Source: Callaeas wilsoni (taxonomy: Eukaryota; Chordata; Aves; Passeriformes; Callaeidae). From it: a DNA stretch of 64,000 bases. The notes beneath the pieces are model-generated. The model made no database searches, had not been told where the DNA came from, and saw only the letters and a program-made list of their open reading frames with translations. The DNA lies in assembly GCA_013398955.1 (NCBI GenBank), contig VWPU01010308.1, forward strand, positions 124,001-188,000, in the 5' to 3' direction. Positions 38,724 to 52,915 of the stretch are shown here, one piece after another (within the stretch, counting starts at the first letter, position 1; the number at the start of each line of letters is the position of its first letter). A program made the translations under genes and the position numbers.

Positions 38724-40235
38724 ACATTGTATAACTCTGTAGAGTGACTGGGGAAAAAAGAAATTTAAAAAAAAAATCATTAAAAGGAAGGGAAAAATTA
38801 GAAGCCACTTAGAGAAACTTACAAGTTGATACAGCATAAGAATATTACCAGAAGGCAAAATATTGTTAATATGGGAAATCTCCCTAGTGGTATAGCTAGG
38901 ATGGTTATTTTAACCGTCTGGTCCCTAAGAATATTCTGGTGCTGTAGTAGAAAAATTATTAATTTAATATGCAGCCCTCTTACTTATTTTTGTATTACAC
39001 CAGTATAACACTGGTGAAAATGCTGCACCCTAGAGGCGTGCTAAAGCTGAGATCCCACATGAGAACCATATTACCACTAAGAGAAAATATTCAATAGGAA
39101 ATCCAGATTTACAGGTGCATTTGCTATGCTTAGCTGGACAGAATTCTTGAACCTGATTTACTTACAGGGTATGTGGTTCCACTGGCAACTATTGACTAGG
39201 GAATAGACAGATCCACTGCATTTTGTAAGTACTATTTTCTAGTTTGAAACAAAAAGGTTTCTTTCCCTTCAGGCATTTCTCTTAGGAAGCATTCCTGTGA
39301 CACTTCTCTTGAAAGATAAGTGGTATATGTATGGTCTGTTACTCTGAAGGATTTTAAAAGGAACACTATTTTTACTGCTTAGGCATGGGTCTACCCCTTT
39401 TTTTTTCTTTCTTGTCATCTGGCGGTTTTGGTGGTTTTGTTATTATTTTGGTTTTTATAATTTGAAAGAATATCTTTATCAGAGCAAACACTTCATCACT
39501 ATCTCTGGAGGGCCCTAAGATTGCTGACAAACAGCACCATAACAAGCATCTATAACTACTAGAGGTCACTTTTTAAAAAGAAGCGGACATATGCTTGGTA
39601 TGTGATGTATACAGACTAGGCTGATAGATAGAGGACAGTTTCTAACACAGTCTCTAGGAATATCCCAGGTAGCAAAGCAAAGGTTTTTCAGTACTTTTCC
39701 TAAATGTTCACTCTGCTCCAATTCGTAATTGGCGTATGTCCACCTTGAGGAGGCTGCCTCTTGGCTGTCTACAAACTAATTTTCATTCAAAATTAATAAA
39801 ATATTTTAACCAAGCGCAAACTAAAATAAATCATTATCTATATCAGAAACATCACAGGAAAGAAATGTCCACAATATCTTATTAAATATGTCAAAAAAGT
39901 TAACTAATAATCACCTGGTTTGGTAAACAAAAGTGGTTGCACATCCAGTCTCTCACTCCCCCAAAGTGAGGACTGGGAAGGGCAAGGAATATTAATTACT
40001 TCATTTGCATATATAGCTACTTAAAGAATGTTTTCAGCCACAAACTTTGTCCATCAAGCACATTTTGACACATCAAAATAAAGTATAATATTAGACCAGC
40101 CTTATTCTTTCAAGCAAATATGATTAAAATTGCATTAGTAGAACACACTAATAAAATAGTAGATAATAAGCAGGATCTTTTAGATTACAATGAAGTTCTC
40201 TAGTTCTCCCAAATGCTGGTAAAAGTTATATTATT
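38724..40235. other. AT-rich non-coding stretch
   Basis: Nothing recognised beyond short low-complexity runs of A or T. Confidence 0.55.
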
Positions 40236-40280
40236 TAAAAAAAGAAAAAAACACACACAAAACCTACAAACAAACAAAAA
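40236..40280. repeat. A-rich / CA-rich low-complexity tract
   Basis: Runs of A broken by single C or G residues, including acacacac. It lies about 35 bp upstream of a CR1 fragment. Confidence 0.75.
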
Positions 40281-40313
40281 ATTTCATTCTGGTCATGTGC
40301 CTGACTTCTTTGC

Positions 40314-40413
40314 AATCTGGTCTAGCGGAAGGTGTCTCTGCCTGTGGCAGGGATATTAGAACTAGATGATCTTTAAGATCCCTTCCAACCCAAACCAATC
40401 TATGATTTATGGA
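40314..40413 (+). mobile_element. CR1 LINE terminal fragment, sense (about 100 bp)
   Basis: 'ctggtctagcggaaggtgtctctgcc', 'ggcaggga', 'ttagaactagatgatctttaagatcccttccaacccaaacc' and 'tctatgattta' mark the last 100 bases of a CR1 element. It is severely 5'-truncated, as is usual for this family. Confidence 0.94.
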
Positions 40414-43400
40414 TGGGGTGTCCTTTTAAGTAAAAAAATGACATGCCCAAACAGAAATACCATCTAATTTCAGGTGTGTGTGATTTCTGCAGTGACAAGC
40501 CTTGCTGGAACTTGTTTGCTTTAGTAGCATGAATTGTCACCACCAAAAGCAAAGGGCTAAAAAAGAAAACAATACTGCACAAGAAAATATTTTATATGGA
40601 TCTCTCTCATGCAATCTTCACAACTCCCCTGCAGTTAGATCACTCTTATTCATTACTACTATGAAGAACTATTAAAAATAGATCGATTTCAAGCAAGACA
40701 ATCTGCCTTACTTACACCTTTGACTTCCAGCTTGTCCCCCCTTGCAAAGCAGCCTATGCCTGCTGCTCTCTAAAAAATGAAACAGGTATTCAGTTTCATA
40801 AACAGCTCAAGGAATTATTTTAGAAACTTCCTATTAAAAAGCAGGATCCCTTCCTCCTCAACAGATGCTTATCTCTCTATTCTTTGCTCTTTGCTCTAGT
40901 TCCAGCTTGAATATTAAGACCCTATTAATACAAATGTACCTTAAAAAGTCCAAACATAGAATGATACTTGTCTTTTCATGGTGGCAAGGTGTAGCACAAT
41001 AGCTTGTAGCCATCAGTCAGTCACACTGACCTTCAGTTACACAATGAACTACAAGCTTCTTACATTTTTAATAGGAAAGGAAAAGAAAAACAATTACAGT
41101 GGCCATTTATCTGCAAGTTACAAAATCTTTTAGTTATTGGGGGTTTTATGTTTTTCTCTCTAAGAGGTTAAGTAATGGGAATATGAATCAAACCACCATT
41201 GGGATACTGCTCATGCTGTAGAATAGCATTTTGTAATGAGAATGAAGATGTTATGCGATTTGTATTAATATCCAGAAAATAAAGTTGATTGTATGGGGTA
41301 GGATTACGCAGACAAAAATAATGTGACTAGTTTACGTATACACGCATATGCATATATGTATGCATATAGGCGTGAATGTGTATCAGATGAAAAAAACTTG
41401 TCTACAAAAAGTGCAACTTCAATTTCAAAGGCAATTTCAATTTCCCTGAGAACACTGGAGTGTGAATTTTCTACTATAGTCGCTTATTATTTAAATAATT
41501 TAACACCTAAAGCTTTCAAGCAACAGACACCATAAGATGTTAAAAAATGAAGAAACAAATTAAGTACAAGATCAGAAGAAAGGATGGGAAAACTAAAATT
41601 ATAAAGAAAACACCAGTAATGTTGGACATATAAGGCAAGAATCCATGGAGTTTTTTCCTGTCATTCATTCACTGCATGACGTGCTTTATTATCTCACATG
41701 ATCTCCTGACCTTATGAGTTGCATTCCAAGAAACTGCTCTGGTTTAAGCACCATGAATTGGTTTTCTATAGGATTTACCCATAAGTTCGTAGCTGTAAAA
41801 GTGGTCTCTAAAATCACTTTAAACATTGTTAAATATAGAAATAGAAGATCCTTCTATACTTCATATCCATTAGCAGATATTTATCTTACTAAGTACTTTT
41901 TGCTTTTAAATTTGACAGGTAATGTCAAAACAGCTTGGAAAGCATTAGCAACCTTTGAATTATGATGTTCTATTTCTATAGTCAGTCGTTTACCCGGGTG
42001 GCTGTAAAGTATAAACTTTATTTAGAAGAATGACTCTCACTAAAGCGTTGCTTTGCAACAAATGGCGTATTTTGCAGCTGACTTCCTCCATAGGAAGAGT
42101 GCCTGCAGCATCATCCCCATGTCAAGCTGATAAGTGTAGAGTTATGAGCCTGCAGAGGGTTCTCTCTGGCCAGTTTTATACAAGCAAACATAAGGAAGAT
42201 ATGTTGGTGGCAAAGATTTTCAGTTCGGCAGACTTTTAGCACAGGCAATTTGTGCGATGATTAAATGTACTCTGATCATCTATGCTGCTTCCCGAGGGCA
42301 GCAGTGCCACCAGCCCTCCCAGTGCAGTTCCTGAGACTCTCAGGCACGCCCCAGGTAGCTCCTTGGCTCTCTATCTGCACTCCTTAGCCAGTTCCAGGGC
42401 TCCAGTTTGTGAGCCAAATGATTATGCCAAGAAAACTCTGCTGAGGAAAAAAGTCTGCACAACCACATGCTTAACCTGACAACATTAACTCTCATGGAAA
42501 TCCACTAATAGCTACCACCTTCCCTGATATAGCTCCAGCACATCTTTTCGTACTCTTGTACTAAAGCTTCCCCTGGCACTGTGTCAGCATCCAGAATATT
42601 GGCAAAAACTGCCGCAGTGTTTCGGAGCTTGAGAGGGAATGCCGAGCGCCCGGAATGCAGATGCACTTACCAGCCCCAGACACGAAGGCCACGGCTAACT
42701 CACTCCAGGGTGGGTAAGTTACAGCACCAGAAGGAGAAATCAGCTTTCCCACACACATCAGCTCAAAAATGCTTTCTTGTCAAAATATTGTGCTTTTAAT
42801 CGACTCAGAAAATTTTAATTTTCTTTGGAGACTTGTATGAGACCAAGTGTACTAGAATGTATTTGAGATTGAGATTTCCTGTTTTATAAGTTATTTGGAA
42901 TGATGATGTATTTTCTAAAAGAACTACTGGTAAGCTATTATAGAATCTGTTTCTTATCAGTGACAGAACATAAGTTATGCTTCTTAATATAAATATATAT
43001 AAAAGCACATACATAATTTATGTTTATGTAAATTTAAATTACCTGTTCATAAGTTGACATGAAGTTTTCGAAGTGACTAATGTTCTTTGATTCTAGTCCA
43101 AAGACTTTCATGTTAAAATATTATTAATTTTTGATTTGACTAATGTGCTGTCGAGTTATTAAATTTTAGCATATTTGGGATTAGAAATAGATGAAGGATT
43201 TCTACATCAAGAAATTTAAAATTAATTTTTAAGTGCTGGGTATTTTAACTAAGAATAGTTGCACATTATTATTCAAATATTTTCTCTTTTAGAAGCGTGA
43301 GTCAAGTCTCAACTATTGCATTTGTGGCATAAATCAAACAAGAAGATATTCCTTAGAGTTCAGCTTAAAAATAAAACTAAGTTGCAATCAGACATATATA

Positions 43401-45649
43401 GTTCAGCTCTGAATCCAGTGTCTCAACCAAATAAAATCTTTCTGCTATCAATGCAAGAGATAAACTTTGGTCATGGCACACCTTTAAGATAAAAGCTGCA
43501 ACTGCATTCGTTCATTTAGAATATCTACAAATGCAGAGCAGACATGGCTTTGGCTGTAGAAGATTCTGTGTATATACTGCACATGGTTTAGCCTCAAAGC
43601 TTGTTCTTGTTCAGCAAATATGAGAAAGAAGTGAGTGTACCGGGCTACTGTTGTGGGGCTGCTGTCTGCACATTCCTTGTCTTTACACCGTACTCTGACA
43701 CGGGCAATAAATTATGGGTGCAGAAAGCACAAACCAGGCAGGAGACATACCAGCTTTTCAGGGGATCTTCTAGGGCCAATAGCCGTACAGGGAATCACAG
43801 ATGGTCACTTCAATCAAATTTGTCCTTCCTGTCAATTTAAAGAGAAAGTTATTACTCCTCCTTCTAAGCAATAAAAATCTCCCGTTTAACACTGATAAAC
43901 AATCACAGATGTGAATGCTTGTTTCTGCATTCAGCACATTCACCTGGGAAAGAACTAGTCATTGCAAAATACCATGCACCATCTGAAGCAAATAAGCCTT
44001 TTCTAATGGCAGTGTGGATGCCAAATGAAATGAGTATAACATGCTAGGAGAATCTGTTCTAGAAACCCTGGAAAGACTAGAAAATCAATGTATTGGACAC
44101 ACCGATACTCTTCTGAAAACATCTATACTGAAAATGTAACTGGTTAGATCCACAAGACATTTAAATTCATTTCAGACCAGGGTACTTTCCACTACTTACC
44201 GTGGTCCAAATATCTTTTTCTAGGATTATTTTCTTCCCCCATTTCTTATGAACTTGATAAAAATCATGCTGTATGTTTGATCCCAGGGTATTCATATTTA
44301 TTTTCCATGCATAAGAAAATTTGAAACCAGCAAAATAATCTAATGCCAAGAAGAAGACAAATAATTGATTACTGTCAAATGTTTGTCCCCTCTGTTTTTC
44401 AATCCTACAATAAAAAATTCTGTTATTGTGAGAGACATAACTTCATAAGTGAAGGAGGAAAATAATTTTCCATTTATTATTTTGTGTCTAGAATGACAAC
44501 ATTTTGAAACAAAATTCAAAAGAAATTGTTTTATGTTCCAAGGGAATAAGCACTTGCGTTTTCATGCTGGATGCCTTTTTAAAGCTGTTACATAAATCTC
44601 TGAGGTTTCATAAGCTAAAATCCAAGCTTTTACCAATAAAGTTTAAAGAAAATAAAGATAGGTTTCTCTTAAAAATAGCTATACAAAGTTTCAGATTTGG
44701 AGTTTCAACATGTACCTTTTGGGTTCTTTAGAAAATTACTTGACAGGAGTTAAAAAAAAGCCAAAAAAACAGAGAACTATTCTTATTTAACCCTGAATTA
44801 AGCTTGGAAATAAAGCTGTACTCCTTGTAAAAGGTTAAAAAGCTTTTCCAATAAGAAAGGATAACAGCTTTGTTTGTACGTGATTTCTGAATTCGAATAA
44901 TAAGGAAAAGTCAAATATGACAAGAGTTGTCTGTGGTATAAAACTTGGAATACATAGAATTCTCTACAGTAGGTAAATCATTGGAATTTTCTCTTTTTAA
45001 AGTCAAAGATATATATTTTAGTGTGCTAGCATATGTTGAAGACAGCCATCAATTAAGTAAAAACACAAAAGCAAACACAAAAACTCGAGGCTTACCAACA
45101 GGATCTGCTCTAAAAATGGGATTAAACAAAGGCAGTAGTAACCAATGCGGTTGTACTAAGAACTAAAGTTAAAAGAAGTGCCAGGCTGCTAATATTGCAC
45201 AGCTCCACAGTCTTGAGCCTGACATTTAGTGCATTCTGCTTCTTTATCCCCAAAATGAGCTGTTATTCATTTATACCAACAGCATGCCTAAAAATCTAAC
45301 CATACACAACTGAGACAGTTGCCCCGTCCTTGTTTTCTTCTTAATCTACCACTGCAATCATTACATTTCCAAAGATGCTGAAATAACACAGAAAAGCAAT
45401 TGATCTAGATATAAATGGACCACATGTTCTGAAAGAATACAATATATTCAGAGACTGCTTGACCTATGGCAGCATTACTGGCATGAATTAGAGAAAGGAC
45501 CCAGATGGATCCCACTATTTCTAATATTTTCCTTTTTGAACAGTCAAAGAGTAGAAATGGCAGTAGTTAGGATTGAATCTAACATTTTCTATCAAGAAGG
45601 GAGTGGACTGTGCATTAAAACACAACTTTAAATAACACTGTAAAAACTT
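40414..45649. other. AT-rich non-coding stretch
   Basis: No supportable gene. A palindromic tract at 41338-41383 is listed separately. Between about 42280 and 42720 G+C and CpG rise, and a possible donor (gtggGTAAGT, about 42709-42718) occurs with a weak acceptor near 42587. The 65-72 aa frames there match nothing known. A 79-aa frame pair lies at 43601-43874 in a further slightly GC-richer piece. Confidence 0.5.
41338..41383. repeat. Imperfect palindrome with alternating purine-pyrimidine core
   Basis: atacacgcatatgcata on the left pairs imperfectly with tatgcatat...gcgtg...tgtgtat on the right. The core is alternating purine-pyrimidine (TG/CA/TA steps). It could form a hairpin or cruciform; no function is implied. 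Confidence 0.7.
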
Positions 45650-45720
45650 TGCAACCTTGAGTTGGAAGGAGAACAAATCTTGAGTCCAACCCCAGAATCT
45701 TACCGTATGCCTGATCTATT
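45650..45720 (-). mobile_element. Short, degraded CR1 3' end, antisense
   Basis: 'accttgagttggaaggag', 'tgagtccaacccc' and a trailing 'ccgtatgcctgatc' follow the antisense CR1 3' terminus with many mismatches. Only about 70 bp can be aligned by eye. Confidence 0.55.
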
Positions 45721-48700
45721 TTTCTAGTTGACCTGGATGTACTGGGAATGATCCACTCAATGTTTGTCCCTTTTTAACAAGGTAATGGTCTAAATGCCTA
45801 GAAAATAAAGATGAAAAGAGCAGCAAAGTAGAAGTCAAATACCAGAATAAAGTAGAATTCTTAGTTATAAAATAAACATAGGGAACTTATATAATTCAGA
45901 TCTCTGGGCCAGCTTGGTAGATGGCCTCAGAGACAGCAATAATAGGTAAGCATAATTTGACCTAGTTTCTATAACACTAATAAATTGTGATAACTGTAGC
46001 TAAGAAAAGCAGAGAGAGGGGTGGTTGGATTTTTTCCTTACCTAAAAGGAGGCTTCTAAAGTTTAATTGTTCTTTTTTAAACCATAGTAAACTGCAGCCA
46101 CAAGGCTTTGGATCCCCATATAACTATAGCTAGTTTTCATCCATGCTGTAACTTGTTCTTTTATCATCTACCCAGGACAAATAATCAAGAGGGTCATAAA
46201 ACCAAAGAGTATTCGTCTTTCTCACAGAGTTCAGCAAGATGGCAGGCAAGGCTAGGGAATTATTTTTAGACATGAAGGTCATAAATATTTAAATTTGGTA
46301 GATTTATAATTTAAAAAGAAAAGACCATTAGAAACTATGCTTTTGGAGACATTGGTTTTCTCTTTTTTGCTTTATAGACCTTGATTTCATTACACAGCCT
46401 ACTGATTTATTTTATATCTAAATGTATTTCAATAAAACATCTGGAAAATGTAACTATATTTCCTTAAAATATGTAAATATATTTCCCCAGGAGTCAGTAC
46501 TGTGAAAGAAATCTCAAGAAATCTGTCCTGTTGTTTCTGTTGAGCATACATTCTAGGTTCTTCTGTATTAGTTTAATACTTTATGTTAGAGCATGGTGAT
46601 AAATAATCAAAGAACATAATTTCTAAGACTTTTTTTGTTCACTTCTCTATCATTAGCTTCTAAGTTTTTTATTTTTAATAAAATTTAGAAAAATTTCAGT
46701 TAATGACATACTTTTTTTTCATTTAAATTTAATTCAAATTGGTATTTAACATGCAGCTAATATTCTTAATTACTTTTAGCCATGGTATTTAATCTACTGC
46801 TATCTAGACCTTATATATTGTTTCCACACAGAAGATGCTGCTTATATACTGTGACATTTAGCACAAAGTTTTGAAACAGTACAAGAAGTGACTTGGTCAC
46901 CTCTAGAATAGCTCCAAGAAATGCTTTTGCACATTCTCAGCCTTTGTTGATAAACCATGAGGTAGATGTACAGCTGCAGCACTTAGAGACAGAGGTCTGC
47001 CTTTTTTTTGGTAAGTGGTCCTTCAATGGGATGCGGTTTAGCAGAATCTGATAATGAACAAACAGTCATTTAAAACAGCCTTAAAACTTTTAAACATGCC
47101 AAATCCAGTTGTTATAGAGGTTTCTGTTCCTAACAGTTATTATTGTTAGTGACCTGTAATATTTTTTTCCTCAAGTTGTCTTAAAGCATAATTTCCATTC
47201 AAATTTTTACTCAAAATTAGCTGGATTTCCCTTCTGCACTACATCAGAGGAGTGTTTGTTCAGAACCAATATACTTTATCATCTATCCAGACCCTTTTAA
47301 TACTGCTGATGCCAACACTAAAACATCGGCTTGAAGTATTTCTCACTCTTACTAATCACCTTATCGAGCTAAGGAACAAGTATTTTTTTTTATTAAAAAA
47401 GCCTGTATTACTGTCTAGACTTGCATAACAAACATGCCTGGATGTCTCTTAGAATTTCTAAGGAGTTGGTATATATAAATATATCTGACATATGTGGTAC
47501 TGTATCCTGGATTATATAACCTCTGAGTACCTCACACTGTTTACATGCAACGAGGTCATCTCGGGAGCTCTCCCATACAAATGAGGAATTGTAAAACAAG
47601 GGAAAAAAGCTGACTTTGCCACCAATCTAGTTTAGACAAAAGTAATCAAAATATGCTTTACAACCCAGCGTCACATTTTAATTACTGACCCATTGTACTT
47701 TGAAAGATGTTCAGTTGATCTATTCTTTGCACATCTTACTATGTAAAGGAAAAATGAAAAATAAAATAAAAAGCCCAAATACTTATGACCCTTTCTGTTT
47801 AATACCTCTTCTTTTAAAAAATGAAACAGAATGCTTCAGTGCAAGAGAGCAGACTTTTCCAGTTCTTAAAACTGCTGACAACACAACAAACTTCTGCTGT
47901 TAGTAGAAGCTACCACTTGAAGTATGACTAGAGACTACAGGATAGTATGAACTTTTCTCTCTACACTGTCATAATGAATAGGGAAACAAGGAAACATCTA
48001 CAATAACAAGGCACAAGTCAATTTGTCCCTATTGTGAAGCTTTGTGAGGCCTTGAAGGAACACATAAAAGTCGGCTCTGCACCAGTGATGAACTTTTAGT
48101 ACTTGTCATATCAGAATGGAACCAGCAGGTTTTTGATTACTTACTTTTCTCCACACAACCTCTTTTTTTCTTTCATTTTCAAAGGCTATGCCTGCTCATC
48201 TGCATGCAGTTGCAATTGCCTGAATTATTCCAGCTTTAAGCTTCAATTTTTGCACCTCTGCTCACAGCCCATAATCTTGTTGTGAGGCAGTTGCCTCAAA
48301 ATTGGTGCAGATTACTCAGTAGTATATAAATGGAGTTGGTGGAAGAACTGTGAACAAAAAAAAAGAAAATTAAACTGTAAAAGGAGAAAACATGATCCTA
48401 TGTCTTGGAGAATATGTCAGCTATAAACACATTGGAATAAATTAACTTTGAAACCTCAGCAGAAATAAATAGGGACCATAGTCAAAAATTATCTCAGTGA
48501 ATAAAAACACACACTAATTGTTGATTCATCTTACCTAGGTGAGCAGATAGGGGGTTGTTTTGTTTTTCTTTTTACGAAATAATGCACCCTTCAGGCACTG
48601 ATTCTGAAATAATGATACAGTTTAAAACCTGACTAGATTATGTAAAATTAACACTGCTCCTAATAACTGTATCTTGAATTAAAAGTCTGATAGCTCAAGA

Positions 48701-49283
48701 GCTGCTGTGCTGCAAATGAAAGCTCATTCCTGTAAAGAATGGTCTTTGAGGGAGTCCTCGGTTTCTGTTTTTCTAAAGCAGTTTGTGCACACAATCTGGT
48801 CCCTGTTGGTGCAAACACCTCTTCTTCCACAGCTTCTGGCACACGAAGCTGTACTTCTGTCTCTCATCCAAGCCGTGTATTTACACATAATTTTGAAAGT
48901 TCATCCTCTCTTTTCTTCTTCCTTTGGAACACCTTTTCAATTGTCTTGCACTCTCTTTCAATTGTGTTATATACAGTTTCAAATTTTAACTTTAATTCTC
49001 CTAAATGCTGCAGAGCTGGTTTTTTGCTATTGAAGTTTACTACAGTTTACCAAAATCAGTAGATAATTCTCTTGACTTAATGAGTTCTGAATTAGGCTTT
49101 CAGCTATGTAAAAGCCACAGTGCACTCAGGATCCTTTTGGTTCTCCTGCATTTTAGTGGCATGGTTTGGTAAACATGTCATCAGAAGGCCCTCATCAGTT
49201 TTCAGCTGTCATGACTTAGATAAAATCCCTGTACCAGCTATTCCAGTTTTATTAGCTTTGAGAGCACAGACTGCAACCCCTGG
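45721..49283. other. AT-rich non-coding stretch
   Basis: No gene is recognised. The paired 107- and 108-aa plus frames at 48707-49062 overlap each other in different phases. They are rich in L, F, S and C from a pyrimidine-rich strand, so neither is credible as a protein. Confidence 0.5.
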
Positions 49284-49362
49284 GAAAAAAAAAAAAAAAT
49301 GAAAACCAAAACCAGAAAAAAACAAAACAACAACAAAAAAAAACCAAAAACAAAAAACAAAC
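49284..49362. repeat. A-rich low-complexity tract (about 80 bp)
   Basis: Nearly pure A with scattered C and G (aacaaaacaacaac-type). No LINE or SINE body is recognisable directly upstream, so it is not clearly a retroposon tail. Confidence 0.88.
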
Positions 49363-52300
49363 CACAGAAGTTTTTCAAAGGTTTTTTGAAGTGAGTTAGT
49401 AGGGGACATAAAATCATCGAGTTAGGTCAGCGGATTCTGCGGTAACTATTGCTGGCATCAAACCAGATCCTAAATACGAAAAACTCTTGGTTAACAGCTT
49501 TAAAAAAAATCATTTAAAGACAGTAAGTGTCAAACAACCACTAAAGATATACTGTTTCCTGCTTAAATCTTTTGCACAATCACACATTTTTCTGACTAGT
49601 AAATGTAGGAAAAAATAACCTAGGTCAAAACACAGAGCTGCTAATCTGCAAGAAAAGCCAACACCTCCTCTCCAGGACTAAGACTGTTGCTGGGATAATA
49701 AAGGAAGCCTGCCCTACTAACACTGCAGATGTAGCAAAAGTTTCCCTTATCAGAGTAAAACAAGCCTTACAGCACCAATAAATCGAATTTCCATATATTG
49801 TGGCTTAACCTCACTGGGCAGCTAAGCATCACACAGCTGTGTCCATAAATAGATTTGATGGAATGAAATTAGCTTCTGAAATAATACATGTAAAAGATTG
49901 AGATAGAACAGATCAAAGCTTGTTAGACAAGAAAATAAATGTCAAAAAAAACCCTTTTATAAATTTAAAAGATTTTGTTGGCAGACAAGTATGATTCCAA
50001 AGTTAAAATTTAACAGCAGTGAATCAGCAAATGAGTTGAGTAGAATCAGTGTGATGTCACATCTCTAATTCCAGGCAAATGTGCAGTGTATTTCCTCTCG
50101 GTATTTGCAAAATGGTCTAACAGGAATTTAAAGAGTTTTAAAGTTAGCAAAAGTTACTTGCTTCATACTAAGAAAGTGAACGAGAGTCACACAGTAAAAC
50201 ATGAAAATATCAAGCGATAGACATAAAACAGTTTCATTAAGCAGGCATTCTATAAATATAGGCATTCTTTTTGCAGAATGCTAAGACAAGAGACACAAAA
50301 GGCAACAAGCAGATATAATCCCTTGGGACCTTAAAATTCCTTTTGACAGGGAAAACCTTGGAAAAAAAGGTTTTAAGAAGTATTAATAGTCATACAATAA
50401 GAAGTATGATTTCAGGTGGCTCACACTCCAGTCAGGTAAAAGAATGATAAATGGCATTATGAAAAGAAAGAACAGCATTTTGTACCAGAGATAAAGACTG
50501 AGGTAGTATGGTTCAAGTTTTTTAAGATATGAATATACAAGAGACTAAATTTAAAGGTGTACATTATTAGCTGATTAGGTAAAAAAACCAGTACCTGATA
50601 TTTTTAACCATTCCAAAAAGATTTAATTCAACAACATGGTTGAAAGTAAAATAAATTCAATTTAATTTAACTTATAAAAGAAAAATCTATAATATATAAA
50701 ACAAAAATAATTTTGCAATGACTGTAGATAAGTATCACACATTGTGAAGGAGAAAATTAAAAGCTATATGTATGTAGAGCAATATTTTAAACTGGGTTAT
50801 CAAAGCTGTGCCAGTATCCTGGGTACTGGAAATATCACCTTCCTATAGTATATCCTTTGTCTGGAAAACTTCTTCAGAAGCTGTAGAGGAAGAAGAAACA
50901 GTTTAAAAATCCTCCTCTCTGAGAAAACACGCAGTTCAAATTTTAAATTCTTAGCCTGAGGAAATCTTGTCTCTTTTTCTCAGCACTGTGTACTAAGATT
51001 TATTGTACATTAATGCTGCTATGCATTCTGATGTATTGAATCTTGGAGCACTTGATGTGTGACTAGCTTGAAAGAAGAATGATATATATCAAAATAAAAA
51101 CTGGGATATTCTATTGTTTTCTAAGGACTCAGGTTTGTGGCTTGGTTTATTTCTTCATCTCATGTTTAATATCCCCTAAAAACACTGAAGGAAATGTAAT
51201 CAAATTATGTGAAAACAGAAGGAGGCTACGGGATGACAGCTGGAAAATACAGTTCCTACTGTATCATAAGTCAAAGTCCTCTGTCCGGGTTTGCTTCTCT
51301 CCGAATGTCCTTTGAATACCAAGGATTCCAGGAGAAAATAAGAAACTCAACTAATGGATTTCTTGGCACAGCACATTTGTTTTTCCAGTGTAACATAATT
51401 TTACATTTTACATTTCATTAATAAGTTTTAACCTCAAAGTTCAATTTTAATTAATTAAATGTGAGGGGGAAAAAGCCAGGTGACTGTCATCCCTTCAACT
51501 GCAGCTTTAATTTAATCCTTTAAAAGCAAGTATAAACATCAAGCCTAAAATATAATTGTTCTACCAGTAAAAGCTAAACTGAACATAATAATCTGCAGTC
51601 CAAATAACCTTGAAAGCACAGAATGCAATTTGAGTCTTAGTACAACTACGTGCATGTGTAAGCAGTCTTAACTTTTTCTGCTCTACAAATTATTTTTTAT
51701 CTTCCCCTTAAGAAGCATAATCAATCTCCAGGACAGCAAGCTTTGAAGACTTTGTTTTCTCTGGAAATTTTAATCCATGGCAAAAGATTTCAGTAAGTAC
51801 AATAATTTACAGTTAAACAGGTGTAGTTCTTTCCATTCTTCAATTTTAAAATAGTAATATAAAAGGTTTCCACTACTCAATTCCTAGGGTGTATTCTTCT
51901 TTGTCACAAGAAATGGCAAAGCTACAGTTGTTCCTTCTCACAGGACTCTGCTGTGTATCACTGTAGCACCAGTAGCAGGCTCCCTTAGGTTATTACAGTA
52001 GTTATTGATACCAATTATTGACATGTGAAACGTTGATTACAAAGTAGAACTTGACAGAAAGCTTCATTCCACAGAAGGCTTTGATGTTAGCTACACTTTT
52101 CTTCATAAAGTAGGGTAAAAGGCAGCTCCAAAAAGATGCCCATCTATTCTGGATACAGGCTAGCTAATATGGAGCAATGGGAATGTGGGGTGAACATCAG
52201 ATTCTGGTGAATTGTTTGGTGAAAGTAGACATTAAGATAAACGTAATAAAACAGTGATATGTCACTTAAATTTGATATTCTATTTCATCACACTTTTCTG

Positions 52301-52857
52301 GCACAGGTCTCTAAAGCACTGCCCAGAAAGTTTGTTGCATACACTGTTGAACTTACTGCCAGCTTTAACCTCTGCTAGTAAGATGTTTTGGGGATAACAA
52401 AATCCGTTGCATTTTAATTCAGTACACCATTACACAGAGGCCAGCAGTTTGTCATCGATGTATGTTAGAAAAGCTCAGCTTCAAGTTCAAAAATTTACTT
52501 CTTAGTTATCAGAGAAAACAAAGGTTTTCTAAAGTATTCTTATATGATTTTTCTTCCAAATTGACATGTTGCATATATACTGTGGTGGGATCCACTTCAT
52601 GCTATTTCCCATGCATCAAAGCCTACTTAACTCTCCAAGGTAGGGTGTAATTTCTCATGTGCTTGGGGGAAGGAGGGGCTGTTGTACAAGTCTACTCGTC
52701 TGTTTCCAGGGTTTTCATTAGAGCATTACATCCTTGAAATGCCACCCAGCTGCTTACCTGTCACCAAAGGAAAGTGTGCTATGGCTCAAAATCTCTGGGC
52801 TCAAAAATACAGCCAACTAATTTATAATACATTTCTAATACACTTGCAGCAGAAAAG
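49363..52857. other. AT-rich non-coding stretch
   Basis: No gene or clear repeat is recognised in about 3.5 kb. Confidence 0.55.
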
Positions 52858-52915
52858 GGGACAGGGTTCTGGGAGTTAAAAGGTCTTTCCAGTCCTACAC
52901 TCCTTGATTCTGTTG
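52858..52915 (+). mobile_element. Possible CR1 terminal scrap, sense
   Basis: 'gttaaaaggtctttccagtcctacactccttgattctgtt' loosely follows the CR1 3' end (aaggtctcttccaacc...gattctgt). It is short and diverged. Confidence 0.4.

Noticed and set aside
48707..49062. Two overlapping plus-strand frames of 107-108 aa
   Set aside because: They overlap in different phases and reflect a pyrimidine-rich strand (F, L, S, C). No signal peptide or domain pattern is clear.
49284..49362. A-rich tract as a retroposon tail
   Set aside because: No LINE or SINE body or target duplication is recognisable beside it, and CR1 does not end in poly(A).
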